The notes under the pieces are model-generated. The model had not been told where the DNA came from. It searched no databases and worked only from the letters and a program-made list of their open reading frames with translations. Shown here piece after piece: positions 33,888-41,620 of a stretch of DNA of 45,043 nucleotides. Position 1 is the first letter of the stretch. The number at the start of each line of letters is the position of its first letter. Source of the stretch: Limosilactobacillus fermentum (GTDB taxonomy: Bacteria > Bacillota > Bacilli > Lactobacillales > Lactobacillaceae); assembly GCF_013394085.1 (NCBI RefSeq), contig NZ_CP040910.1, positions 722,366-767,408 on the forward strand, read 5' to 3'. The position numbers and the translations under genes were made by a program.

Positions 33888-35144
33888 TTGGTGGGGATGT
33901 CGGCGCGGGCGGTGATTGCCATGGCTGACTTGCGCGGGCTAGAAAAGGGACTGTGGGTCAATGGGGGTGGGCCCCTCTATGGCCAGTTGTATTTCAACCC
34001 ACTGTCGATAACCGGCCAGCTTAGGCGAGCGCAGTCGTTAACCACGGCGCACCACGCCAAATGGATTCGTTACCACCACCGCTTGCTGACCTACCAAGAA
34101 CTGGGCGACATTGCCGGCTTATCGGCAACGGTGATTGCCAACTGTTACCGGCACGGCAAGCGAGAGGACCAGTTGGTCGCCCCGCTTAAAAAGGGCCGCC
34201 GGGCGCGCCAAATCGAGATCGACGGTGAACAATTAACGATCGCCGAAATTGCCAAGCGGGCCCACGTAACCACCCGGACAATCCGGGATCGCTACGAAAA
34301 GGGGCTACGGGGCAAGGACCTCCTCGTCAGCCACGTCAAAACCAGGAAGGGCAAGCTGATCACCTTTAAAGGCGAGGAGCTGACGGCTGGGGAACTGGCT
34401 GAGCGTTACCCGAAGTTGAGCGCCGACTAAATCCAGGCTCGTTACCGGCGGGGGAAGCGTGACGACCAGCTGGCGGCGCCAATCCGCAAGCAACAAAAGC
34501 CGACCCGGATCGTCCAGTGGGTGAACGGTGAAAAATTGTCGCTGAGCCAAATTGCCTGCCGGTATGGGTTTGCGGTCGGGACGATTTACTAACGCTACCA
34601 CAGTGGGTGCCGGGGCGAAGAGCTGATTGAGCCGGTCAAACACGAGGCCGGGCGCAAAAACGACCTTTTAATTGACGATCACGGTCACTTCGTTAGCATT
34701 TCTTGTTACTCTTTGACGCACCAACGTAACGAGGTGTCGGTCCGCAACGCCTTTAACCACTTGGCTAAGAACCGCAGTGAGGTCGTCAAGGCGGCGGCGA
34801 TCGAAAAGTACCTCGGGGAGGTGGCCGAAGATTTCAAAGCCCACATGCCAAGCAAGGAATTGATCGTCGACAACCAGCGGCTGACCCGCCACGAACTGTC
34901 CAAGCAGCTGGGCGTGGAAATCGATTTGATCCGCAACCGGACGCCCCGGGATGGCCAAGTCGAAGTCGCCAAAGAACGGCTCGTCAAGGAGAAGTGCCCG
35001 GTCAACCACCGCGTCGAAATTAACGGCGAACGGCTGAGCCTGCCGGAGTTAGCTGAGTGCTACCACTTGTCGGTTGAAACGGTCTACAGCCGCTGGAAAC
35101 GAGGAAAGCGGGGCGTTGAATTGATTAAACCAGTACAAAAATAG
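33888..35144 (+). pseudogene. Multi-HTH-repeat DNA-binding-like protein with two in-frame TAA codons
   Basis: One reading frame runs through this region, interrupted only by TAA at 34428-34430 and 34588-34590. Across the stops the protein pattern is continuous: about six tandem modules of 45-50 residues, each with an HTH-like core and a basic tail (LTYQELGDIAGLSATVIANC..YRHGKRE; LTIAEIAKRAHVTTRTIRDR; LTAGELAERYP..RYRRGKRDD; LSLSQIACRYGFAVGTIY; LTRHELSKQLGVEIDLIRNR; LSLPELAECYHLSVETVYSR). The stops fall inside conserved module positions. The real start is probably ATG 33811 (GGGGG upstream), currently out of frame because of the pentanucleotide repeat; TTG 33888 and ATG 33897 are internal alternatives. 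The CHY zinc-finger gene follows 18 bp later. Confidence 0.72.
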
Positions 35145-35162
35145 CGAGATTGGGAGTTTAAA

Positions 35163-35467
35163 ATGATTGAGATTCACGGAATTGATACCGATGAGGCGGG
35201 GCGGTGCACCCATTACCACCAGGAAGTTGACGTGGCCGCCCTCAAGTGCGCCCGGTGTCAAAAATACTACGCCTGTTACCAGTGCCACGATTAATTGGAA
35301 GATCACCCCTTTGCCGCCTGCGGCAAGGAAGAACTCGCCGTGGTGTGCGGGGAATGCGGGCAGGGCAGTAGATGAACTTTGCCCAGTACGCTACTGGCAC
35401 TTGTTTAAACTGCCAGCACCCCTTCAATCCCGGTTGTAAGCTGCATTATGACATTTACTTCAAGTAA
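35163..35467 (+). pseudogene. CHY zinc-finger protein, broken
   Basis: An intact homologue would be a protein of about 100 residues with Cys/His zinc sites. CTHYH, CARCQKYYACYQCHD, DHPF, CGECG and CLNCQHPFNPGC are all present, in family order. The frame is interrupted by TAA 35292-35294 (where the family has Glu: CHE-LxDHP) and by a shift near 35365-35375, after which FAQYATGTCLNCQ continues to TAA 35465-35467. ATG 35163 has GGGAG upstream. A terminator follows at once, so this is the end of the module. Confidence 0.8.
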
Positions 35468-35470
35468 GGA

Positions 35471-35506
35471 AAACGTTACCGAACCCCACGGTAATGTTTT
35501 TATTTT
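35471..35506 (+). terminator. Terminator after the CHY gene remnant
   Basis: AACGTTACCG pairs with CGGTAATGTT (one mismatch), followed by TTTTATTTT. Confidence 0.8.
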
Positions 35507-35833
35507 GTCCTTAATTTATAACGAAACACCCCTCAAAAAGACAGTAGGGCGCCTTTGTGTGCTTAAAAACCGAACGATCGTCAGGAGTGATTATGATGGA
35601 ATGATGGGGCGGAAATGGAGGTTAATGGACGAATGCACCAAGTTGGCTCCCTGGCGTTGAAATGCGCTAAGTTGATCCTAACCAGTGCTAAAGCTGGGCT
35701 AATGGTGATTAGTGAGTTCTTTTTCTGAATTACGTTAAAGCGGGACCCGATCCTAACGTTTAATTTACAAATTGAGGCAAAAAGGATATTAAAATCCCGA
35801 ACAATAATGTTTATTAGGTGATTAATTGATGAG
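35507..35833. other. Non-coding stretch upstream of the surface-protein gene
   Basis: I see no supported gene. It becomes increasingly AT-rich toward the promoter at 35834. Confidence 0.45.
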
Positions 35834-35862
35834 TTGACCTAATTAATCTATTGATATATGAT
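35834..35862 (+). promoter_or_regulatory. Promoter of the surface-protein gene
   Basis: TTGACC (35834-35839), 17 bp, TATGAT (35857-35862). The leader is about 150 nt. Confidence 0.78.
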
Positions 35863-36018
35863 GTGATAAATCAAATTGATCAAAAACCACGGGTGGCACC
35901 GAACGCCGACTTTCTCAATTACGGGGAAAAGGTGTTTTTTAAACCAGTTCGTTTTATCGCTGGATAGTTTATGCGGGCGCTCGTGGCGGATAGACATCTC
36001 AAGGAGAAGATTACGATT

Positions 36019-37335
36019 ATGGTTGGGAAAAACAATCAAAACTTACTTGAGCAGAAGATGGGCCAACGCTACACCCGTTGGTCGATTTGGCGCCTAAGCA
36101 TCGGGGTCTTTTCCGTTGCGGTCGCCTCGGGGGTCTTCTTGTTCTCGAGCGTGGCCTTAGGGCCAACTGCCCACGCCGCTACTAACCCCGAAGAAGTCGG
36201 GGCGCTCAGCTCGTCAACCAGCGCCACCAGTGGGGAAGCCAATGCCACGATTGCGGTGGCTTCTGGGCAAAGCCAAGCCGCCGCTGCTTCCAGCGCCGCC
36301 GCGACGAGTGACAGCGCCGTTGCTAGCCAGGCCAGCGCCACCAGTGATGCAGCCAGCGCCGCCAGTACCAGTTCCGCTAGCGCTATGCCTGCTCGCCGGG
36401 CCGTCCGTCGGATGTTAGCAACCGCGACGAGTGAGTACGAAAACGTGCCGTCGACTGGGGAGACGACGATTACCAAAAGCGACCCGGGGAACATGCCGGC
36501 TGGGGTGTATAAGAATGTACCAGCCGATCAATACGTGTTTGAAGCGTTGATTGTTAATGGTGGTGAGTATGAAGACGTTGGTCACACGATCACCTTTGCA
36601 ACTGATCGGGCGGGGAAGGGGATTCTCTATGTATATGAAGAGGATGCCAACCACCATTTGGTAAACAGTTACACGCTAGGCAAGGACCAGTCAGAGTTAT
36701 CGCAGAGTTTATACGGGGACTTAACATACTACAATGGTGACGGGACGATGGTTGTTGATTCGTACATGTCGAATTCAATGTACGCCAGGCCTTCGATGAA
36801 CTACCTGTGGTTCTTTGGGCGGCCAACTAGTTCCCAATACCTTAACACCTCAAAGTACTACAATTTGACGGATATTGTTCCGAAGTTGTTGACGCAGAAG
36901 GTATACTACGTTGACATCGACACTGGTCAACAATTAGCGGCTCCGTTTGAAACGCGGTCACTGACGGGGCAAACGTATAAGATTTCTAACACCAAAGAGT
37001 TTGAGCACTTCAAGTTAGTTAAGTCACCGGCAGAAATAAATGGTTCAGTTTCTCAATTTGTTAACGATGGTACGACTGTGTACCCATATAAGGGCTACAA
37101 TTGGCGGGGCATTTCGTGGCAATACATCTTTGAAAAGTTGACCACCTACCTATACCAAGACCTAGTAAACGGCACCGGGGAAGATCCGCTCTTAAAGAAA
37201 AAGGTGGACGCGAACGAACTTGGCTTAAAGACCGGGCGTGGCTTTTTCGACTTAGAAGGGGACGCCGGTAAGCAGATCGTGGCTGACCGGGATAAGGCCC
37301 TTTTGGAACTGTTGAAAAAAGACCAGGAGCAGTAA
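36019..37335 (+). CDS. YSIRK-like signal secreted surface protein without LPxTG anchor
   Basis: A 438-residue exported protein. A long signal peptide with a degenerate YSIRK-type motif (YTRWSIWRLSIGVFSVAVA) ends near AHA. It is followed by an Ala/Ser/Thr-rich low-complexity region (about 60-130), a unique domain (about 140-290), and a MucBP-like segment (VYYVDIDTGQQL, FETRSLTGQTYKI). The C-terminus is charged (LLELLKKDQEQ), with no LPxTG, hydrophobic tail or LysM. YSIRK proteins are normally sortase-anchored adhesins, so this one may be truncated or released. ATG 36019 with AAGGAGAAG is preferred over ATG 35971. Confidence 0.82.
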   Translation: MVGKNNQNLLEQKMGQRYTRWSIWRLSIGVFSVAVASGVFLFSSVALGPTAHAATNPEEVGALSSSTSATSGEANATIAVASGQSQAAAASSAAATSDSAVASQASATSDAASAASTSSASAMPARRAVRRMLATATSEYENVPSTGETTITKSDPGNMPAGVYKNVPADQYVFEALIVNGGEYEDVGHTITFATDRAGKGILYVYEEDANHHLVNSYTLGKDQSELSQSLYGDLTYYNGDGTMVVDSYMSNSMYARPSMNYLWFFGRPTSSQYLNTSKYYNLTDIVPKLLTQKVYYVDIDTGQQLAAPFETRSLTGQTYKISNTKEFEHFKLVKSPAEINGSVSQFVNDGTTVYPYKGYNWRGISWQYIFEKLTTYLYQDLVNGTGEDPLLKKKVDANELGLKTGRGFFDLEGDAGKQIVADRDKALLELLKKDQEQ

Positions 37336-37376
37336 TCAGGGTTGCGGCACCCATTGAGCATACTGAAATACAACAA

Positions 37377-37412
37377 GGGGCTGGAAGAAAACGGTGTTCT
37401 TCCAGCCCCTTG
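37377..37412. terminator. Terminator between convergent genes
   Basis: GGGGCTGGAAGAA (37377-37389) is the exact complement of 37397-37409, with TTGTTTCTT after it. Confidence 0.82.
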
Positions 37413-37416
37413 TTTC

Positions 37417-37857
37417 TTATATTCGCTGTAACTCTTTATCTAACCGGTAATCCTTTTGGGGACCGTTTACCCAGGTGTGTTGGGCGAAGTGAGCATTGTC
37501 CAGTTCAAAACGGGCGTCGTAAGTGTCGAGGGCACACAGGTAGGTGTTGTCCGGGACGAGGAGGTGACCGTTCTCGTCCAAGCGGTAGGCCTGGTAAAGT
37601 TCATAGTTACCAGACGGTTGGTCGTGAAAGTAGACCAGCACCCGGTCACCCGCAAATTGGTAGCGGTATTCCCGCCAAAAGGAGAGGGGCGCCGCCGTTT
37701 TACCCATGATCATTTCGCCGTTCTCCGTCAACAGGAGGCTATCGGGAGAGAGCGGAGAAAAACGCCAGGTGCCGTGCATGGTGGTGGCGTGCCCCGTTAA
37801 GATGCGGGACGTCCCGGTCAATTGCCAGTCACCCAAAAAATAATCGTAGAGCTTCAA
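37417..37857 (-). CDS. DUF6314 family protein
   Basis: A 146-residue lipocalin-like beta-barrel protein. The GDWQLTGTSRI start, VLVYFHDQP, CALDTYDARFEL and the terminal TWVNGPQKDYRLDKELQR match the DUF6314 pattern. Molecular function is unknown. It is the third gene of the ndt-lacI-DUF6314 transcript, 10 bp after the regulator. Confidence 0.75.
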   Translation of the reverse strand: MKLYDYFLGDWQLTGTSRILTGHATTMHGTWRFSPLSPDSLLLTENGEMIMGKTAAPLSFWREYRYQFAGDRVLVYFHDQPSGNYELYQAYRLDENGHLLVPDNTYLCALDTYDARFELDNAHFAQHTWVNGPQKDYRLDKELQRI

Positions 37858-37867
37858 ACCGCGCCTC

Positions 37868-38857
37868 CTAGCCCGTGGTGCCTTCCAAAAGGGTTACCGG
37901 CAGGGTCACGGATTCGACGTTGGTTTGGCCGGCAATCTGTTGTTCTAACAGGTTAACGGCGACCGCCGCCATTTGGTCGATCGACTGTTGGACGGTCGTC
38001 AGTTCCGGGAACAGGATCCGGGTGCCGTCCGCGCCGTCGAAGCCGACCACCTTGAGGTCCTCGGGGACCCGGCGGCCACGGGCCTTGGCCACTTGGATGA
38101 TCAGCCCGGCGTTGGTGTCGTTGTCGGCAAAGATGCCATCGACTTCGGGGTATTCGTCAAAGAGGCGGGCGAAAATGGCCTTTTTTTCCTCCATCGGGGT
38201 GTCGTAATTAACCTCGTAGGTAATGGCGGGGTAACCGGCCTGGCTCATCAGATCCTCGTAGGCCTTGCGGCGGTCCTGGTTGGTGGTCATGACGTCCTTA
38301 GGGTAATTGGTGTGGATAATGTGTTGGCAACCGGCATCTAGCAGCCGCTGGGTCGCCAGCTGGCCACCGCGGTAGTTATCCGAGGCGACGACCGGAATTT
38401 GCGGGGCGACCGCGCGTTCAATCGAAACGATCGGTAAGTTGGTCTGCAAGTAATCCGGCATCGCCTGGTTGTGGGCGCCGACGATCAGGCCGTCAATCTG
38501 GTGGTTTAAGAGCAATTGTAAGTACTGCTCTTCTTTTTGCGGGTTGTTTTGGCTGTTACCCATCAGGGTCCGGTAGCCGTTCTCGTACAGGCACTCGTCC
38601 AACCCGGCTTCAAGCTGGCCAAAGAAGGGGTCGTTGACGGTCGGGAAGACCAGGCCGACCAGGTTGGTCTTTTGGGTAAAGAGCTGGCGGGCGATTGCGT
38701 TGGGGCGGTAATGGAGCTGTTCCATTGCCTCGTGGACCCGTTGCTTGGTGGCTTCGCTCAGGTAGCCACGGTTGTTGAGGACCCGGGAAACCGTTGTTTT
38801 GGAGACCCCGGCCAGGGCCGCCACGTCTTCTAACTTAACTTGTCTGCGTTTTTCCAA
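37868..38857 (-). CDS. LacI family transcriptional regulator
   Basis: A 329-residue repressor. The N-terminal HTH (KLEDVAALAGVSKTTVSRVL) and hinge (HYRPNAIARQL) precede a periplasmic-binding-like sugar domain (LVGLVFPTVNDPFFGQL, DGIFADNDTNAG, VVGFDGADGTRI). It uses a TTG start at 38857 with GAGG upstream. The effector is unknown. Lying between ndt and DUF6314, it may control its own operon; LacI-type operators are also seen before the maltose operon at 41414-41450, but nothing links them directly. Confidence 0.93.
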   Translation of the reverse strand: MEKRRQVKLEDVAALAGVSKTTVSRVLNNRGYLSEATKQRVHEAMEQLHYRPNAIARQLFTQKTNLVGLVFPTVNDPFFGQLEAGLDECLYENGYRTLMGNSQNNPQKEEQYLQLLLNHQIDGLIVGAHNQAMPDYLQTNLPIVSIERAVAPQIPVVASDNYRGGQLATQRLLDAGCQHIIHTNYPKDVMTTNQDRRKAYEDLMSQAGYPAITYEVNYDTPMEEKKAIFARLFDEYPEVDGIFADNDTNAGLIIQVAKARGRRVPEDLKVVGFDGADGTRILFPELTTVQQSIDQMAAVAVNLLEQQIAGQTNVESVTLPVTLLEGTTG

Positions 38858-38878
38858 GATAGCACCTCGACTGCACTG

Positions 38879-39325
38879 CTAAAATGTCTGGCCACTGTAG
38901 GGGTGGTTGGGTAAATTGGTGAAGTCAAGCGTGGCGAGGTCGGCAACGGAAGTGGTGTAGTGGGTCAGCGCTTGGCCAAGCATTAAGTTCAAAGGCTCGT
39001 CCAGCTCTTGCACAATCACGATCGGCTTGTTAGAGTGATAAGCGTAGCCAACTTCAAAGGCGGTTCCGGAATCGACGTTGGCGTGGACAAAATCGGCCAC
39101 GGCCACCACTAGGTCGGCGTCGTCAATTTCTTCGACGTCCTTTTTGAAAATCATCTGCGCCCATTCCGGCGTACCTTCCTTGAGTAAGGGTGTGCTATTT
39201 TCATCCGACAGGCGGGGGGAGAAGAAACTGTCGACCGTTTGGTTTTGGGTGAGGGCTTGTTCGGCCCGGGCGATGCGGTCAATTTGTTCATCGCTAAAAA
39301 AAGGCCCTGCTAAGTAAATGCGCAT
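38879..39325 (-). CDS. ndt: Nucleoside 2-deoxyribosyltransferase
   Basis: Transfers 2-deoxyribose between nucleobases in lactobacilli that salvage deoxynucleosides. The protein has 148 residues. MRIYLAGPFF start, the substrate Asp in EIDDADLVVAVAD, and the nucleophile Glu91 in DSGTAFEVGYA; the usual length is about 150-160. AAAGGAG precedes ATG 39325. First gene of the minus-strand transcript, with a 17-bp tandem repeat in its leader. Confidence 0.94.
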   Translation of the reverse strand: MRIYLAGPFFSDEQIDRIARAEQALTQNQTVDSFFSPRLSDENSTPLLKEGTPEWAQMIFKKDVEEIDDADLVVAVADFVHANVDSGTAFEVGYAYHSNKPIVIVQELDEPLNLMLGQALTHYTTSVADLATLDFTNLPNHPYSGQTF

Positions 39326-39338
39326 AAGCTGTTCTCCT

Positions 39339-39372
39339 TTAATGATTAATATAATTTAATGGTTAATATAAT
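39339..39372. repeat. Two 17-bp tandem repeats in the ndt leader
   Basis: TTAATGATTAATATAAT then TTAATGGTTAATATAAT, one mismatch. They lie between the ndt -10 and its ribosome site and may be a regulator site. Confidence 0.8.
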
Positions 39373-39373
39373 T

Positions 39374-39402
39374 ATTGTAGCGAATTGAGCAAGGCGACAC
39401 AA
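39374..39402 (-). promoter_or_regulatory. Probable ndt promoter
   Basis: On the minus strand TTGTGT (39397-39402), 17 bp, TACAAT (39374-39379). Confidence 0.55.
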
Positions 39403-39442
39403 TTGAGATTAAGACAAAATATTTGAAAGGTTGAATTCAATC

Positions 39443-40063
39443 ATGATACTTTTAGTGGTTTTCGGTGGGTTAATTTTTGTGTTGGGGTGCTTTTACCTGG
39501 TTAATTCCTGGCAACAGTACCACCAGTGGAAGTTTGCCACCCTCTTGGTGCTGGTGAGCTTGGCGGTAACGGTGTACGGGGTTATCAACCTGCCTTATTG
39601 GCATAAAAACAGCAGCGCCCAGACTAGCAGTCAGACCAGTGCCAAGAGTTCGTCGTCGGGCACCAGTAGCAACAGCATCAGCGGCTATTCTAACAACCCC
39701 GCTTTGTCCTCTTCGACGGCCAACATGACCCAGGAACAAAAAGAAGCCGCCGTTTTAAAGCAGCTCCAATCTTCCTATTCTAAGTTCGGCAGCGTGGCCT
39801 TTGATTCGGGCTCCAAGACCTTTCAAATCGACCCGTCCAGCGGCGACGAGGCCGACTCGCTCAAGTACCTGGCCCAAAACCCAACCCAAGCCAGCAGCAT
39901 GGGCTGGTCTTCTCTGACCGATTCGCTGGATAAGACGTCGACGCAAGTGTCCAAGCTCTTGGGCAGCGACTACTCGATCAGCTTGATGAACCCCAACGAC
40001 ACCAGCCAAGCAATGTACACAACCAAGAACGGGAGCAAAACTTACGACATTGCTGACCAATAA
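39443..40063 (+). CDS. Two-TM envelope protein with Ser-rich linker, unknown
   Basis: About 206 residues from ATG 39443 (an in-frame TTG at 39431 is possible). Two membrane helices (LLVVFGGLIFVLGCFYLV; FATLLVLVSLAVTVYGVI) are followed by a Ser/Thr/Gln linker (about 60-95) and an exposed C-terminal domain ending GSKTYDIADQ. It resembles Lactobacillus envelope proteins of unknown role. The ribosome site (AAAGG) is far from the ATG, so the start is uncertain. A strong tRNA promoter begins just behind the stop. Confidence 0.65.
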   Translation: MILLVVFGGLIFVLGCFYLVNSWQQYHQWKFATLLVLVSLAVTVYGVINLPYWHKNSSAQTSSQTSAKSSSSGTSSNSISGYSNNPALSSSTANMTQEQKEAAVLKQLQSSYSKFGSVAFDSGSKTFQIDPSSGDEADSLKYLAQNPTQASSMGWSSLTDSLDKTSTQVSKLLGSDYSISLMNPNDTSQAMYTTKNGSKTYDIADQ

Positions 40064-40067
40064 TCGC

Positions 40068-40096
40068 TTGCACGTCTATGTAAGTAATGCTATACT
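40068..40096 (+). promoter_or_regulatory. tRNA-Ser promoter with overlapping inverted repeat
   Basis: TTGCAC (40068-40073), 17 bp, TATACT (40091-40096). A perfect 10-bp inverted repeat TATGTAAGTA/TACTTACATA (40077-40086 and 40093-40102) overlaps the spacer and the -10. Confidence 0.82.
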
Positions 40097-40110
40097 TACA
40101 TAGTTGTTAC

Positions 40111-40199
40111 GGAGAGTTGGCAGAGTGGTAATGCACCGGACTCGAAATCCGGCGAACCCATGTTGAATGGGCGCGCAGGTTCAAATCCTGTACTCTCCT
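40111..40199 (+). tRNA. tRNA-Ser (anticodon CGA)
   Basis: Class II tRNA. The acceptor GGAGAGT pairs with ACTCTCC; anticodon stem CCGGA/TCCGG with loop CTCGAAA (anticodon CGA, reads UCG). The variable arm CCCAT-GTTGA-ATGGG marks it as Ser, and the T arm is GCAGG-TTCAAAT-CCTGT. No CCA is encoded. The discriminator base is T, whereas bacterial tRNA-Ser normally has G. Confidence 0.92.
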
Positions 40200-40240
40200 T
40201 TCATGTTTAATTTAACTCCGTCAAGTTATCTGAGCATGGT

Positions 40241-40283
40241 GAGTCTAGAATGTTGTTAAATCAACGTTCTAGGCTCTTTTTGT
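40241..40283 (+). terminator. Terminator after tRNA-Ser
   Basis: GAGTCTAGAATGTTG pairs with CAACGTTCTAGGCTC (wobbles/mismatches at two positions), then TTTTT. Confidence 0.85.
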
Positions 40284-40303
40284 TACTATTTGCTTTTGTT
40301 GGG

Positions 40304-41358
40304 GGTAGATTGCAAGAAATAACTTGAACAAATTTAGTAACGCAGATTACGCAAAAAGATCTCAATCGGTGTTCGCCAATTTAAACATTTGAGTGGTCGG
40401 GAATTCAAATACCAGTTAATTTGAATTAATTCATCATCGGTAATCTCATCAATCGGTTGACCTTTGGGAATGAAGCGGCGTAGTACTCAGTTGCGATTTT
40501 TATTACTGCCTCGTTCATGTGGCGAATAAGCGTGCGCAAAGTACAGCGGAACACCGGTCTGTTCTTCAATCAAATTGTAGTTGGCGAATTCTTTCCCATG
40601 GTCAACAGTAAGGGTCTTGAGATTATCTCCTAACTGGTTAGCCAATTCTAAAATAGCCTTGGACATTGAAGTACTATCTCGTCCATTAAGCCGTTTAACG
40701 ATGGTAAGCCGACTCTTACGCTCGACAAACGTAGCTACTGCTTGACCTTTACGTTTTCCAGATAAAACTGTATCAGCTTCGAAGTGACCTGAAGTATTAC
40801 GATCAGAAATTTCAGCTGGACGATCTTCGATGGAACGTCCATGACTAAAAGTACCACGGGTTTCTTTAGCTCGTTTGCGACGAATACCATGGTTAGGTAA
40901 ATCAGTCACATTAATATCCAGTAGTCCCTGATCAATCCAGTTATAGATGGTTTTGTAGGCAATTCTAACTACATGAGCCACTTGTTCAATTGACCATTTT
41001 TGGATCTTGATTTTTTCTTCAATCAATCGCTTTAGGTTAGTCGTTAAGATGGTTTTACGACCACGATGACTAAGTTTAACTTCATGGTTAGTTTGAGCCT
41101 TAACTGCGTGATACTCACCAGCTAAGCGATAAACCTCATTAAAGATAGTGGTTTTACTAAAGCCTAAATAATCGGCAATATATTGAAGTGAGTGCTTTTC
41201 ATGATGAAGTGTTTCGATGACAACGCGGTCTTCAAATGATAAAATAGTGGTGCCCATAAAGGTCCTTCTTTCTAATGGAATGTTGTGGTGACACCATTAA
41301 AGACCTTTATGGGTTTTTCTGTCCACTAATATGTTCAACTTAAATTTTACAATCTGCC
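40304..41358 (-). mobile_element. IS30-family insertion sequence, inactive
   Basis: About 1.05 kb, with one transposase frame on the minus strand and imperfect terminal inverted repeats. The left end GGTAGATTG..TTGAACAAATT matches the complement of the right end, GGCAGATTG..TTGAACATATT. I do not see a clear target-site duplication. It separates the tRNA-Ser region from the AT-rich maltose operon. Confidence 0.8.
40334..41257 (-). pseudogene. IS30-family transposase with premature TGA
   Basis: A 307-codon frame with an N-terminal HTH (LQYIADYLGFSKTTIFNEVY), the DDE catalytic core (GHFEADTVLSGKRKG, LTVDHGKEF, the Glu-containing AYSPHERGSNKNRN), and the C-terminal VLRRFIPKGQPIDEI and NSRPLKCLNWRTP. 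TGA at 40487-40489 replaces what is usually Arg (CGA) between NRN and VLRRF, cutting off the last 51 residues. The catalytic triad lies upstream of the stop, but the conserved tail is lost, so activity is doubtful. Confidence 0.88.
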
Positions 41359-41413
41359 TTTTAAAAAGATTTACTATGATTTATTACTAGTTGTTCATCA
41401 ATCGACAAAATTT

Positions 41414-41450
41414 TTGCAATCGTTTACAAAAAAATGTGCAAACGCTTGCA
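41414..41450. promoter_or_regulatory. Two LacI-family (MalR/cre-like) operators
   Basis: TTGCAATCGTTTACAA (41414-41429) and TGCAAACGCTTGCA (41437-41450), both centred on CG with TGCAA-type half-sites. They overlap the -35 of the maltose operon. Confidence 0.75.
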
Positions 41451-41473
41451 AAAATGAAAAATGATGCTATTAT
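41446..41473 (+). promoter_or_regulatory. Maltose operon promoter
   Basis: TTGCAA (41446-41451), 16 bp, TATTAT (41468-41473). The -35 lies within the second operator, which fits repression. Confidence 0.7.
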
Positions 41474-41496
41474 TTTAATTGAATTTCAATAAATTC

Positions 41497-41597
41497 ACTA
41501 GGGTGTGTCTTCAAATTATTTAATCAGTAAAAAATGGCACCAAACTGGATACCATGCAGAAAAGTTTAACGCCTGTAGTTTGAAGACACTACCTAGT
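41497..41597 (+). promoter_or_regulatory. Long leader stem in front of the maltose transporter gene
   Basis: ACTAGG-GT-GTGTCTTCAAA (41497-41515) pairs with TTTGAAGACAC-TA-CCTAGT (41579-41597): 6 plus 11 bp around a 2x2 bulge, enclosing 63 nt. It ends 10 bp before the ribosome site. Confidence 0.65.
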
Positions 41598-41620
41598 AAT
41601 TATTCATGGAGGTCTTTTGT

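Noticed and set aside
33811-35294. Programmed readthrough or ochre suppression as the explanation of the TAA codons
   Set aside because: The many normal genes in the window end in TAA and no suppressor tRNA is seen here. Gene decay explains the stops, and the separate frameshift in the CHY gene, more simply.
35448-35660. Open frame of about 70 codons after the CHY remnant
   Set aside because: It spans the CHY terminator, has no ribosome site and no recognisable sequence pattern.
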